Part shown: in pieces, positions 29,560 to 38,666 of the stretch
Position numbering within the stretch: the stretch's first letter is position 1
How the letters are laid out: every line of letters starts with the position of its first letter
Source of the DNA: Tabrizicola caldifontis
Lineage (GTDB): Bacteria > Pseudomonadota > Alphaproteobacteria > Rhodobacterales > Rhodobacteraceae
Direction: 5' to 3'
DNA length: 64,000 bases
Assembly (NCBI RefSeq): GCF_004762095.1
Contig: NZ_SIJH01000008.1
Location: 102,741 to 166,740 of the forward strand
Translations under genes and position numbers: made by a program
Notes under the pieces: generated by a model
What the model was told of the DNA's origin: nothing
What the model saw: the letters and a program-made list of their open reading frames with translations, nothing else
The model's database searches: none

Positions 29560-30795
29560 ATGGCAAAGTCGCCCCTCATCACCCCCGTCCTGATTGCCGG
29601 TTGCGTGATCCTGATGATCTCTTTCGCGATCCGCGCCAGCTTCGGTGTTTTCCAGATCCCCATCGCTTCGGAGTTCGGCTGGCTGCGCGCCGATTTCTCG
29701 CTGGCCATCGCGATCCAGAACCTGGCGTGGGGCATCGGCCAGCCGCTGTTCGGGGCCCTGGCTGAACGCTTCGGTGATCGCAAGGCGATTGTCTGGGGGG
29801 CCATCCTCTATGCCGCGGGGCTGGTGCTTTCGGCCTATGCGGTGACACCCGGCCAGCATCAGTTTCTGGCGATCCTGGTGGGTTTCGGCATCGCCGGCAC
29901 CGGCTTTGGGGTGATCCTCGCCATCGTCGGTCGGGCGGCCAGCCCCGAAAACCGCTCGATGGCGCTGGGCATCGCCACCGCCGCCGGGTCGGCGGGGCAG
30001 GTCTTCGGGGCGCCCACGGCCGAGTGGCTCCTGCAATCCTACAGCTGGCAGACGGTGTTCATCATCTTCGCAGCCGTGATTCTTGCCACGCTGCTGGCCT
30101 TGCCCTTCCTGCGCAGCCCGCAACTTGCCAGCCGGCAGGAGCTGGAGGAAAGCATGGGCACGGTCCTGATCCGCGCCTTCCGCGACCCGTCCTACACGCT
30201 GATCTTCCTGGGCTTCTTCTCCTGCGGCTATCAGCTGGCCTTCATCACCGCACATTTCCCGGCCTTCGTGACGGAACTCTGTTCACCCATCGATGCAGGG
30301 TCGATGCTGGCGGGGATCGGCATCACCACCACCTCGGCCCTGGGGGCGGTGTCGATCGCGGTGATCGGGCTGTTCAATATCGTGGGCACCCTGACGGCGG
30401 GCTATCTGGGCAAGAGGCACACCAGAAAATATCTGCTGTTCTGGATCTATGCCGGACGCACCGTTGCCGCAGCGGTCTTCATCCTGCTGCCGATCACCCC
30501 GGCCAGCGTGCTGATCTTCTCGGCAGTCATGGGGGCGCTGTGGCTGGCCACCGTGCCGCTGACCTCTGGTCTTGTCGCCCATATCTACGGCATCCGTTAC
30601 ATGGGCACGCTTTACGGCGTGGTGTTCCTTTCGCACCAGATCGGCGGGTTCCTGGGGGTGTGGCTGGGTGGCAAGATGTATGACCTGAGCGGGGATTACA
30701 CCCTGGTCTGGTGGATCGGGGTCGGGGTGGGCGCCTTCAGCGCGCTTGTGCACCTGCCGATCCGCGAACGCCCGATGCTGGCGCAGCCGGCCTGA
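29560..30795 (+). CDS. MFS transporter (oxalate/formate antiporter-like)
   Basis: A 411-residue major facilitator with twelve hydrophobic segments. The loop after helix 2 is LFGALAERFGDRKAIVWG and the matching loop in the second half is LTAGYLGKRHTRKYLLFW. Long hydrophobic runs such as FIIFAAVILATLLALPFL are typical. ATG 29560 follows a GGAGG sequence. Substrate unknown; related proteins carry small carboxylates. It has its own short leader between the GH13 gene and a decayed gene. Confidence 0.82.
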   Translation: MAKSPLITPVLIAGCVILMISFAIRASFGVFQIPIASEFGWLRADFSLAIAIQNLAWGIGQPLFGALAERFGDRKAIVWGAILYAAGLVLSAYAVTPGQHQFLAILVGFGIAGTGFGVILAIVGRAASPENRSMALGIATAAGSAGQVFGAPTAEWLLQSYSWQTVFIIFAAVILATLLALPFLRSPQLASRQELEESMGTVLIRAFRDPSYTLIFLGFFSCGYQLAFITAHFPAFVTELCSPIDAGSMLAGIGITTTSALGAVSIAVIGLFNIVGTLTAGYLGKRHTRKYLLFWIYAGRTVAAAVFILLPITPASVLIFSAVMGALWLATVPLTSGLVAHIYGIRYMGTLYGVVFLSHQIGGFLGVWLGGKMYDLSGDYTLVWWIGVGVGAFSALVHLPIRERPMLAQPA

Positions 30796-31114
30796 GCGCC
30801 TGCGCCGCCAGCCCCGGGCCCGGATGGCCGGGAAAGCAGGCACCGAACCGGCGGGCAAGGCCCAGACAGGCCAGTCCCACATGAGCAGACTTGGCAAACG
30901 GATTTCCGGTTGAAATCCCGGTCAGGGTCAGCGCTCTGACTGAAGGCAGGAAGCTCTGGCCCCGATCGCGCAGCGCGGATTGCATCTGTGCCCAGCTTTC
31001 GGACATTGCCAGCGCCTGCGCGATGAAAAGACGAAGTCAAACGAGAAGCCGCTCGTCGATGACTGTGTCACTCCACGCCTTGCGGCTCTCGGTGTGTTTC
31101 ACGGCCAGAAGCAT
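30737..31114 (-). pseudogene. decayed small gene with in-frame TGA, unknown family
   Basis: On the minus strand one reading frame holds about 25 codons from ATG 31114, an in-frame TGA at 31037-31039, and about 99 further codons to a stop at 30737. Residues on both sides read like one protein: SDTVIDERLLV before the stop and LRLFIAQALAMSESWAQMQSA after it. A CGA to TGA change would explain the break. The C-terminal end overlaps the MFS gene by 58 bp, so the true end may be earlier. A shorter gene starting at ATG 31006 is possible. The rest of the 30796-31253 gap holds only the asd terminator. Confidence 0.4.
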
Positions 31115-31200
31115 CAGATCCCGCAGCACCGCACCCGCAGTCTCGTCACGCGCGCGGCACAGCGCCACGAACTGCCGCCACAAAACTTCGGCGCAATGGA

Positions 31201-31230
31201 AAAAGGGTCTCGGCCATGAACCGAGACCCT
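31201..31230 (-). terminator. factor-independent terminator of asd
   Basis: A 10-bp perfect stem (AGGGTCTCGG / CCGAGACCCT) with a 7-nt loop is followed on the minus strand by TTTTTCC. It lies 24 bp beyond the asd stop codon. Confidence 0.85.
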
Positions 31231-31253
31231 CGCAAGGAAGGATCAAGAAACCC

Positions 31254-32276
31254 TTAGCCCTTCTTCAAGACCTTCTGGCCCAGAAGCTCGGCGATCTGCA
31301 CGGCGTTCAGCGCAGCACCCTTGCGCAGGTTGTCGCTGACGCACCACAGGTTCAGCCCGTTCTCGACGGTCGAATCCTGCCGGACGCGGCTGACATAGGT
31401 CGCATATTCCCCCACGCATTCGATTGGGGTGATGTAGCCGCCGGGTTCCCGCTTGTCGATCAGCATCACGCCGGGTGCCTCGCGCAGGATGTCCTGGGCC
31501 TCCTGCCAGTCGAGGAACTCCTCGGTCTCGATGTTGATCGCCTCGGAATGGCCGACGAAGACCGGCACCCGGACGCAGGTTGCCGTGACCTTGATCGAGG
31601 GGTCGAGGATCTTCTTCGTCTCGGCCACCATCTTCCATTCTTCCTTGGTCTCGCCGCTGTCCATGAACACGTCGATGTGCGGGATCACGTTGAAGGCGAT
31701 CTGCTTGGTGAACTTCTTCGGCGGCACCTCGGCGACCGGGTTGTAGACCGCCTTGGTCTGTTCCCAAAGTTCGTCCATACCTTCCTTGCCGGCACCCGAG
31801 ACCGACTGGTAGGTGGCCACCACCACCCGCTTGATCTTCGCCCGGTCGTGCAGCGGCTTCAGCGCCACCACCATCTGCGCGGTCGAGCAGTTGGGGTTGG
31901 CGATGATGTTCCTGTTCTTGTAGCCGTGGATCGCATCGGCGTTCACTTCCGGCACGATCAGCGGGATCTCGGGGTCGTAGCGGTAAAGCGACGAGTTGTC
32001 GATCACCACGCAGCCCGCAGCGGCGGCCTTGGGCGCATAGATCTTGGTCGCCTCGGACCCCACGGCGAACAGGGCAATGTCCCAGCCGGTGAAGTCGAAG
32101 GTGTCCAAGTCCTTGGTCTTGAGTGTCTTGTCGCCGAAGCTGACCTCGGTGCCCAGAGATTTGCGCGACGCCAGCGCGGCGATCTCATCGACCGGGAACT
32201 CGCGCTCGGCGAGGATGTTCAGCATTTCGCGGCCCACGTTGCCCGTGGCACCCGCGACGACGACCTTGTAGCCCAT
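31254..32276 (-). CDS. asd: aspartate-semialdehyde dehydrogenase
   Basis: A 340-residue cytosolic enzyme that reduces aspartyl phosphate to aspartate semialdehyde for lysine/diaminopimelate, threonine and methionine synthesis. NADP loop VVVAGATGNVGREML at the start, active-site Cys in NPNCSTAQMVVAL near residue 132, and substrate-binding SVSGAGKEGMDEL. ATG 32276 follows AAGGAG. Ends in a clear terminator, so it is probably a single-gene unit. Confidence 0.96.
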   Translation of the reverse strand: MGYKVVVAGATGNVGREMLNILAEREFPVDEIAALASRKSLGTEVSFGDKTLKTKDLDTFDFTGWDIALFAVGSEATKIYAPKAAAAGCVVIDNSSLYRYDPEIPLIVPEVNADAIHGYKNRNIIANPNCSTAQMVVALKPLHDRAKIKRVVVATYQSVSGAGKEGMDELWEQTKAVYNPVAEVPPKKFTKQIAFNVIPHIDVFMDSGETKEEWKMVAETKKILDPSIKVTATCVRVPVFVGHSEAINIETEEFLDWQEAQDILREAPGVMLIDKREPGGYITPIECVGEYATYVSRVRQDSTVENGLNLWCVSDNLRKGAALNAVQIAELLGQKVLKKG

Positions 32277-32375
32277 CGGGGTTCTCCTTGTCCGCCCCCG
32301 CCCTTCGGGGACGGGCGGCCCATAGCGCAAGGCGCGACCGCAGAAAAGCGGATTCGACAGGTTCCGCCGCCGGTA

Positions 32376-33566
32376 TCAATCAGTGCGGTCGCGGGAGAAC
32401 AGGTAGATCAGCAGACCCGCCGCTACGAACAGCGTATAGAACCCGAAAAGGCCGATGTACGGTGTAAGCGGCGCAGCCGGAGTGACCCCGTCTACAGGCA
32501 GGGCCAGTGAGGCATGAATACGCCCGGTCACAACCTGCAAGACCCCGGCCGAGCCGATGCCGCAGAGGTTGATCAGCGCCACGCCCCTTCCCGTCAGCTG
32601 CGGCGGCAGGAAAGCGCGGCCATGGCCGATCACGATGGGAAAGGTCGCTCCGAAGAAGCCGACGCCCACGAACATCGCCGTAGCCAGCACCGGCCCGGTC
32701 GCAGGCGTCAGCCAAAGTGCCGCAAGACAGGCCAGGGTCAGCGCGTTGCCCGTGAAGATCACCCATTTCCGCGTGCCGAGCCAGCGGTCCAGCGGCCCAT
32801 AGGCAAAGCTGCCCGCCACCATTGCCAGCCCCATCCACAGGCTTGCAACGCCGATCTCGGGGCGGGAATAGCCGTGGACATCGGCGAAATAGGGGCCCAG
32901 CCACAGCCCGCGTAGCCCCGCCGCAGGGGCATAGCAGACCACCATGATTGCGAAAATCGGCCAGAGTGCGGGCATCTTCAGCAGCGTCAGGTAAGACCCG
33001 CCCGCGCCGCGTTCCGCCCGCGCAGGATCGCGCACCAGTGCGGCCACGACCAGGCCGGTCAGCCCGGTTACCGCGGCCAGCGCCCAGACCGTGCCGCGCC
33101 AGCCGAAGGCTTCGACCGCCAGGGTCAGCGGCAACGAGGCGCCGATGTTGCCCAGGCTGCCTATCCCGATCGTCGCGCCCGCCAGCGTTCCGAATACGGC
33201 CGGCGAGAACTGCCGGGCAAAGATGAAGTAACTTGCCATCAGGACAGGAGAGCAGCCGACCCCGATCAGTGCCATCGCCACAGTCAGTGTCGCCGGTGAG
33301 CCGGCCGCGGCGAACAGCCCGGCCCCCACCGCCCCGACAATCAGCGCGGCGGCAGCCGTCAGCCGGGGACCAATCCGGTCCAGCGCCTCGCCCACCGGAA
33401 TCTGCATCAGCGCGAAGGCCAGGAACCAGGCGCCCGAGGCAAAGGCCAGGTCTGCCTTGGTCGCGCCAAGGTCGGCCTCAAGCACCGGGGCCAGCACCGC
33501 CAGGAAGGCCCGGTAGAACTGGCTGAGGACATAGGCGAAGACAAGGGCGGCAAGGCCGGCGCGCAT
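32376..33566 (-). CDS. MFS transporter
   Basis: A 396-residue major facilitator with about twelve membrane segments, starting MRAGLAALVFAYVLSQFYRA. It has the helix 2-3 region QIPVGEALDRIGPRLTAAAA. ATG 33566 follows GGGAG at five bases and excludes a hydrophilic 12-residue extension. I cannot name a substrate. It stands alone between asd and the FAH-family gene on the same strand. Confidence 0.85.
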   Translation of the reverse strand: MRAGLAALVFAYVLSQFYRAFLAVLAPVLEADLGATKADLAFASGAWFLAFALMQIPVGEALDRIGPRLTAAAALIVGAVGAGLFAAAGSPATLTVAMALIGVGCSPVLMASYFIFARQFSPAVFGTLAGATIGIGSLGNIGASLPLTLAVEAFGWRGTVWALAAVTGLTGLVVAALVRDPARAERGAGGSYLTLLKMPALWPIFAIMVVCYAPAAGLRGLWLGPYFADVHGYSRPEIGVASLWMGLAMVAGSFAYGPLDRWLGTRKWVIFTGNALTLACLAALWLTPATGPVLATAMFVGVGFFGATFPIVIGHGRAFLPPQLTGRGVALINLCGIGSAGVLQVVTGRIHASLALPVDGVTPAAPLTPYIGLFGFYTLFVAAGLLIYLFSRDRTD

Positions 33567-33646
33567 GACGTGCTCCCGGGAAGGTGGCAGCGGTTTTCGC
33601 AAGGGTTCCTGGCAGCTGCAAGTGCTGTTCAGCCGTGGTGCTGCCT

Positions 33647-34324
33647 TCAGGCGATGGTCACGGTGGCCGATTGCAGCCCGTCGATTTCCACCTTGCAGGT
33701 ATCGCCGCGGTTGAGCGGACCGACGCCCGCTGGCGTTCCGGTGAAGATCAGGTCGCCGGGGCTGAGGCTGACCAGGCGCGACAGGGCCGCGATGATCGCG
33801 GCGGGTGTCCAGATCATGTCCGACAACCGCGCCTCCTGCCGGGTGGTGCCGTTCACGCTGCAGCGAAGCGAACCATCGGGCAGGGCACCGGGCCGGATCG
33901 GGCCGACGACGGCCGACTTGTCGAAACCCTTGGCCATGTCCCAGGGGCGGCGGTTCGCCTTGGCCTCGGCCTGAAGGTCGCGGCGCGTCAGGTCGTTGCC
34001 GGCGGCATGGCCCCAGATCAGGTTCGGCGCGTCCTCTTCCGGGACCATTGCCCCGGCCTTGCCGATGGCAAGTACAAGTTCGCCCTCGTGGTGCAGGTTT
34101 GTCGTTGCCATGGGGTAGGGGATGCGGCTGCCCGATTCGACCACCGCATCCCCCGGCTTTGTGAAGAAGAAGGGGGATTCGCGTTCCGGCTCGCCCCCCA
34201 TCTCGCGGCTGTGTTCGGCATAGTTGCGGCCGACGCAGAAGATGCGGCGGACAGGAAAGCGTTCCTGCCGCCCGGTCACCGGCAGCGTGACGGTGGGCAG
34301 GGCGGGAAAGACCAGTGCGACCAA
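33647..34324 (-). CDS. fumarylacetoacetate hydrolase family protein
   Basis: A 225-residue single-domain FAH protein. It shows RIFCVGRNYAEHSREMG, SPFFFTKPGDAVV, the metal-ligand segment NLHHEGELVLAIG, and GNDLTRRDLQ, then FTGTPAGVGPLNRGD near the end. Family members cleave C-C bonds of fumarylpyruvate, acylpyruvates or oxaloacetate. The start is TTG 34324, supported by GGGAGG five bases upstream, inside the end of the carboxypeptidase gene. The substrate cannot be set from sequence. Confidence 0.88.
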   Translation of the reverse strand: MVALVFPALPTVTLPVTGRQERFPVRRIFCVGRNYAEHSREMGGEPERESPFFFTKPGDAVVESGSRIPYPMATTNLHHEGELVLAIGKAGAMVPEEDAPNLIWGHAAGNDLTRRDLQAEAKANRRPWDMAKGFDKSAVVGPIRPGALPDGSLRCSVNGTTRQEARLSDMIWTPAAIIAALSRLVSLSPGDLIFTGTPAGVGPLNRGDTCKVEIDGLQSATVTIA

Positions 34325-34325
34325 T

Positions 34326-36284
34326 TCAGCCTCCCACGGTTTCGCAGGGCACGGCCCGGGCCCGCAGGCGGCGGCAAGCCAGCTGCGCCTGATCCTCGGT
34401 CAGCCCCAGAAAGGTTGCCCGCCACTTGCCTCCCGACTGGGTGGTCTTGCGCAGGCCTTCGTTCAGCGTGGCGCTTTCGGCCAGTGCGGTCTTCAGCAGC
34501 GCCTTCTCGGCATCATAGCGCGAGGCGAATTCACCGACGTTCACCCCGAAATGCCGCCCGCCCGAGGTGGACATGACGACCACGACCTCTTCCGCAGGCT
34601 CGGAGGCCTGTTCTTCGGCCATTTCGACCGTGTCGAAGATCGGGGCCTTGCGGGCTGGTGCCGGCGTCATGGCATCACCCGGCGGAAGGTGGCTTGCAGC
34701 GGCAACGGTTTCGACCGCAGTCACCTCGCTCAGGACGGGATCTTCCAGCGAAAGGCCCGGATCGGTCACCACCAGTTCGGGCTCCGCTGTTGCAAGCAGG
34801 ATGTCCTCGACCGGTGGCGCGGTTTCGGGCAGCGCAAGGTCGGGCTGCGCCGCTTCGGCAACGAGTGCCTCGGTAGCCCGTGCGGGCAGCTCGTCAATAG
34901 CAGCAATCTGTGCCTCGGCCTCGATCAGGGCAGGCTCTGCCGCGGCCATATCCGCGGCGGTCTCGGGGCGCGGCATCGGACGGATTGCGGCAAGCCCCGG
35001 ATCGGCAGGAGCAGCGTCCGCGACAAGCAGCGCGGCCTGGGCGTCGAGCGTGCCGGGCTCGGGCGCGGCCTCGGCAAGCCGGGTCTCGGGCAGCGCCGGC
35101 GGTTCCGGATCAGCAAGTGGCCCGGTTGCGGCAAGGGCGGTCGGGGCCGGTGTTTCGGCGGGCGGCGCACCCATAGCCATGGTTTCGGCCTGGAATTCCA
35201 GCGTGCCTTCCGGCGCGGGTGTGGAGGTCGCTTCGGCCAGTGCACCTTCGATCCCGGCTGCCATCGCGATCGTCACCTCTTCCGGCACGGTCGGCTTTTC
35301 GGGCCGCGCCTTGGGCCGCAGCGACCGTCGGACCTCACCCGAGATCCTCACCGTCTTGCCTGCGCCGCCTGCGGCGTCGATCTCGTCGATCTCGTCCGCG
35401 GCCGAGGCGATCAGCGCGTCGGGCGGCAGGGGGGCCGGGGCGACGGGGGGCTGTTCGCGGACCCGGTTCTTCGCCGCGCCAAAGCCGATGTCCATCAGTT
35501 CGGCCATCTTCGCGTTGCGCTGCGCCGTCGAGGTGCCGCCGAAGATGGTGGCGATGATATGCTTGTTGCCCCTGCGGGCCGAGGCCGTCAGGTTGAAACC
35601 GGCAGGGCCGGTGTAGCCGGTCTTGATCCCGTCCGCGCCTTCGTAGCTGTCAAGGAACCGCGTATTGGTGTTTCTGACCGTGGCGATGCCCGCATCGGCC
35701 GTGCGGCGCGAGAAGATGTTGTAATACTGGGGGAAATCATAGAACAGATGCCGCCCCAGCACGTTCATGTCATAGGCCGTGGACAGGTGCCCCTCGGCCG
35801 TCAGGCCGTGGGCATTGCGGAAGGTGGTGTCGTTCATCCCCAGCTGCCGCGCCGTGCGGGTCATCCGCTTGGCGAAGGTGACATGGTCGCCGCTGACCGC
35901 GTCGCCCAGCGCCGCCGCCGCATCGTTGGCCGACTTGATCGCCGCCGCGCGGATCAGATAGCGCACCGCGATCTTCTGTCCGGGCTTCAGGCCAAGGCGC
36001 GAAGGGGGCTGCGCGGCGGCATATTTCGACACGGTCACCATGGTGTCCAACGACAGTCGGCCCGCTTCCAGTTCCTGAAAGACGATGTACAGGGTCATCA
36101 TCTTGGTCAGCGAAGCCGGATGCAGCCTTGTGCGCGCGTTCTTCTCGTAAAGGATCTCCCCGGTCCGTGCGTCCATGACGATGGCCGCGAAGGGGGCTGC
36201 CTGAACCGGTGATGTCACCACGAAGGCAACCACCACAAAAGCCAGAAAGATCGTGTGAAATACCCGCCCCAGAAGCGATGCCAC
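34326..36284 (-). CDS. D-alanyl-D-alanine carboxypeptidase with C-terminal SPOR domain
   Basis: A penicillin-binding protein of the PBP5/6 class that trims D-Ala from peptidoglycan stems. With GTG 36284 as start the protein has 652 residues and a signal peptide cut after SPVQA (A29). Catalytic motifs are S58-L-T-K61, S118-A-N120 and K221-T-G223. An Ala/Pro/Glu-rich, probably disordered stretch of nearly 300 residues follows, then a SPOR domain (RHFGVNVGEFASRYDAEKAL onward) that should bind denuded septal glycan. In-frame starts at 36293 (GTG) and 36365 (ATG) exist, but the latter puts a long charged stretch before the signal peptide. Confidence 0.9.
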   Translation of the reverse strand: MASLLGRVFHTIFLAFVVVAFVVTSPVQAAPFAAIVMDARTGEILYEKNARTRLHPASLTKMMTLYIVFQELEAGRLSLDTMVTVSKYAAAQPPSRLGLKPGQKIAVRYLIRAAAIKSANDAAAALGDAVSGDHVTFAKRMTRTARQLGMNDTTFRNAHGLTAEGHLSTAYDMNVLGRHLFYDFPQYYNIFSRRTADAGIATVRNTNTRFLDSYEGADGIKTGYTGPAGFNLTASARRGNKHIIATIFGGTSTAQRNAKMAELMDIGFGAAKNRVREQPPVAPAPLPPDALIASAADEIDEIDAAGGAGKTVRISGEVRRSLRPKARPEKPTVPEEVTIAMAAGIEGALAEATSTPAPEGTLEFQAETMAMGAPPAETPAPTALAATGPLADPEPPALPETRLAEAAPEPGTLDAQAALLVADAAPADPGLAAIRPMPRPETAADMAAAEPALIEAEAQIAAIDELPARATEALVAEAAQPDLALPETAPPVEDILLATAEPELVVTDPGLSLEDPVLSEVTAVETVAAASHLPPGDAMTPAPARKAPIFDTVEMAEEQASEPAEEVVVVMSTSGGRHFGVNVGEFASRYDAEKALLKTALAESATLNEGLRKTTQSGGKWRATFLGLTEDQAQLACRRLRARAVPCETVGG

Positions 36285-36476
36285 GTCGCCCACCCTTTGC
36301 CTGCTGGCCCGGTTTTCCGGTGCCGTTTTCTGCCTCAACCGAAAGGCTAACACAGCAAACTGCATCCGAAAACCCAAAAATACCAATGGGTTTCAGGCAT
36401 CAGTTCATCCAGTTGCAGGGATGCTGCACTTTCCGGGGCGCAGACCCATATCTTGCGCCCCAAAGGCAACGCAAGG

Positions 36477-37184
36477 CTAGGGGTTGCGCGCGGGTTTCAG
36501 GCTTTCGACAAGGTCGGGCAGGGCGCCCAGGTGGGGCAGTTCGTGAAACCGGCGATGGCCTGCCGGGGGCTCGGCGGCCTCCAGCGCCCAGGTCAGGCCG
36601 TGCGGCACATGCACGCCCCAGGCGCCTGCCTCAAGTGCAGGGATCACATCTGATTTCAGCGAGTTGCCCACCATCATCGCCTGGTCCGCCCCCGTCCCGT
36701 GCCGGGCGAAGATCGCGCGATAGGCGGCCTCGGTCTTGTGGCTGACAATCTCTACCGCATCGAACAGATCGCCCAGCCCCGACTGCGCAAGCTTGCGTTC
36801 CTGGTCCAGAAGGTCGCCCTTGGTGATCAGCACCACGCGATAGTCCGCAGCCAGGGCAGTTACCGTGGCGCGCGCATGTGGCAGAAGCCGGATCGGATGC
36901 TCCAGCATCTCGCGTCCCGCGGCGATGAGTTCGCCGATCACCTTTGCCGGGACGCGGCCCTCGGTCACTTCGATCGCGGTCTCGATCATTGACAGGGTGA
37001 ACCCCTTAACCCCGAAGCCGTAATGGCCCAGGTTCCGCCGTTCCGCCGCCTCCAGCCGCTCTGCCAGGTGCTCTGGCGCGGCATGGTCGGCCAGAAGCGA
37101 CATGAACCTCTCCTGTGTCAGGCGGAAGAACTCCTCGTTCTGCCACAGCGTGTCGTCGGCATCGAACCCGATCGTGGTCAGCAT
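36477..37184 (-). CDS. HAD superfamily hydrolase
   Basis: A 235-residue HAD phosphatase. Motif I FDADDTLW has both aspartates near residue 8-10; motif II is VLITKGD; the distal part has [15 protein letters not shown] and [19 protein letters not shown] (motif IV). An alpha-helical cap lies between motifs I and II. ATG 37184 follows a run of G. Substrate unknown. It is divergent from clpS. Confidence 0.88.
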   Translation of the reverse strand: MLTTIGFDADDTLWQNEEFFRLTQERFMSLLADHAAPEHLAERLEAAERRNLGHYGFGVKGFTLSMIETAIEVTEGRVPAKVIGELIAAGREMLEHPIRLLPHARATVTALAADYRVVLITKGDLLDQERKLAQSGLGDLFDAVEIVSHKTEAAYRAIFARHGTGADQAMMVGNSLKSDVIPALEAGAWGVHVPHGLTWALEAAEPPAGHRRFHELPHLGALPDLVESLKPARNP

Positions 37185-37289
37185 CGGCCCCCCGTTCACC
37201 GGCCCGAAAGCGGCCCCTTTTCGCCCGGGCAAAAAAGGCTATATTTCGCACACCAGTTGCAACCCCCGAATCCGAAGGAGCGACCACAG

Positions 37290-37631
37290 GTGTCGATGCG
37301 CCCCCTTATCCTGTCCGGCAATACGGATGGCAACGGGCCGGACACATCGCTTCTGACCAAGCCCAAGACGAAAACCCAGCGTCCTCCGCTTTACAAGGTG
37401 CTGTTGCTGAACGACGACTACACGCCCATGGAATTCGTCGTCCATGTGCTGGAGCGGTTCTTCGGCCTGAACCATGCCCAGGCCTTCGACATCATGCTGA
37501 CGGTGCACAAGAAGGGCCTCGCCGTCGTCGGCGTGTTCAGCTTCGAGGTGGCGGAAACCAAGGTCGCGCAGGTGATGGACTTTTCGCGCCGCCACCAGCA
37601 CCCCCTGCAATGCACGATGGAAAAGGAATGA
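37290..37631 (+). CDS. clpS: ATP-dependent Clp protease adaptor ClpS
   Basis: ClpS delivers N-degron substrates to ClpAP. The 113-residue protein has a flexible N-terminal arm and the conserved core: [39 protein letters not shown] and a C-terminal [11 protein letters not shown]. The N-degron pocket Asn-Asp-Asp and Met are present. GTG 37290 is chosen because AAGGAG lies nine bases upstream; ATG 37296 would be 15 bases away. Confidence 0.94.
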   Translation: MSMRPLILSGNTDGNGPDTSLLTKPKTKTQRPPLYKVLLLNDDYTPMEFVVHVLERFFGLNHAQAFDIMLTVHKKGLAVVGVFSFEVAETKVAQVMDFSRRHQHPLQCTMEKE

Positions 37632-37656
37632 TCCATCGCCCCGGCATAAGGGGTCA

Positions 37657-37672
37657 GGGGGCCTAGGCCCCC
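37657..37672. promoter_or_regulatory. perfect 16-bp palindrome at the start of the methyltransferase gene
   Basis: GGGGGCCTAGGCCCCC lies between clpS and the next gene, ending four bases before ATG 37677. It covers the place where a ribosome binding site would be, so it could be a dispersed repeat or hide the start in mRNA structure. It could also contribute to clpS transcript ending. Confidence 0.4.
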
Positions 37673-37676
37673 GCTC

Positions 37677-38657
37677 ATGCGATCCGCCCGTCTGGACATG
37701 GCGCTGGAAACCGGCGCGCTTGCCCTTCCGCCCGAGGGACGGATCGCCGTCTATCGCCCGCGGATCGGCGATGACCTGTCGGCCCTGCCGCAGGATCGTG
37801 TGGTGGTGTTGACCGGCTTCAAGCCAGACCACGACCATTTTTCCGCCCGCTACAGCACGACGCCCGCCCCGCCCTATGCCGCCGCCATCGTCTGCCTGCC
37901 CCGCTCGCGCCAGGCGGCCCGCGCGCTGATCGCCCGAGCCGCCGCCGAGGTTGCGCCGGGGGGCTGGGTGGCGGTGGACGGGCAGAAGACCGACGGAATC
38001 GACGCTGCACTCAGAGAGCTGCGTGCCCGGGTGGACCTGTCCGAAAGCCTGTCGAAGGCGCATGGCAAGCTGGCCAGTTTCCGGGTGGGGCCGGATCTGT
38101 CGGACTGGCTGCCGCGGCCCGCGACCGTTCAGGGTTTTCAGATCCTTCCCGGTATCTTCTCGGCCGACGCACCCGACCGGGGCTCGATCCTTCTTGCCGG
38201 CGCCTTGCCGGCGAAATTGTCCGGCAAGGTCGCCGACCTTGGCGCCGGCTGGGGCTATCTTGCCGCAGAGATCCTGAAGCACCCTGGCGTCAAAAGTCTT
38301 GACCTGGTCGAGGCCGAGGCCGACGCGCTGGCCTGCGCAAGGGCCAACATCACAGATCCCCGCGCCCGGTTCCACTGGGCCGATGCAACCGGCTGGCGGC
38401 CCGATACGCTGCTGGACGTTGTGGTGATGAACCCGCCCTTCCACACCGGGCGCGAGGCTGATCCCAAGCTGGGCGGGGCCTTCATCCGCGCAGCTCGCCG
38501 GATGCTGACCCCCGGCGGCAGCCTGTGGCTGGTGGCGAACCGTCACCTGCCGTATGACGCATCCCTGTCCGAATGCTTCCTTACCCACGAAGAGGTAGCC
38601 GGCGACAGCACCTTTCGCGTGATCAATGCCACCAGGCCCAGACGGGCCAATCCCTAG
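37677..38657 (+). CDS. class I SAM methyltransferase, RsmC-like
   Basis: A 326-residue protein with the RsmC/RlmG two-domain layout: a degenerate N-terminal methyltransferase-like domain and a functional C-terminal one with SAM loop VADLGAGWGYLAAEIL near residue 185 and catalytic NPPFHTG near 250. Such enzymes methylate guanine N2 in rRNA (RsmC: 16S G1207). No good ribosome binding site precedes ATG 37677 because of the palindrome there; ATG 37698 is an alternative. The target nucleotide is inferred. Confidence 0.85.
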   Translation: MRSARLDMALETGALALPPEGRIAVYRPRIGDDLSALPQDRVVVLTGFKPDHDHFSARYSTTPAPPYAAAIVCLPRSRQAARALIARAAAEVAPGGWVAVDGQKTDGIDAALRELRARVDLSESLSKAHGKLASFRVGPDLSDWLPRPATVQGFQILPGIFSADAPDRGSILLAGALPAKLSGKVADLGAGWGYLAAEILKHPGVKSLDLVEAEADALACARANITDPRARFHWADATGWRPDTLLDVVVMNPPFHTGREADPKLGGAFIRAARRMLTPGGSLWLVANRHLPYDASLSECFLTHEEVAGDSTFRVINATRPRRANP

Positions 38658-38666
38658 AGGCACTGC

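Noticed and set aside
36285..36386. N-terminal extension of the D,D-carboxypeptidase to TTG 36386 or ATG 36365
   Set aside because: It would put a charged, AT-richer stretch ahead of a signal peptide that is complete from GTG 36284. The region looks like the promoter.
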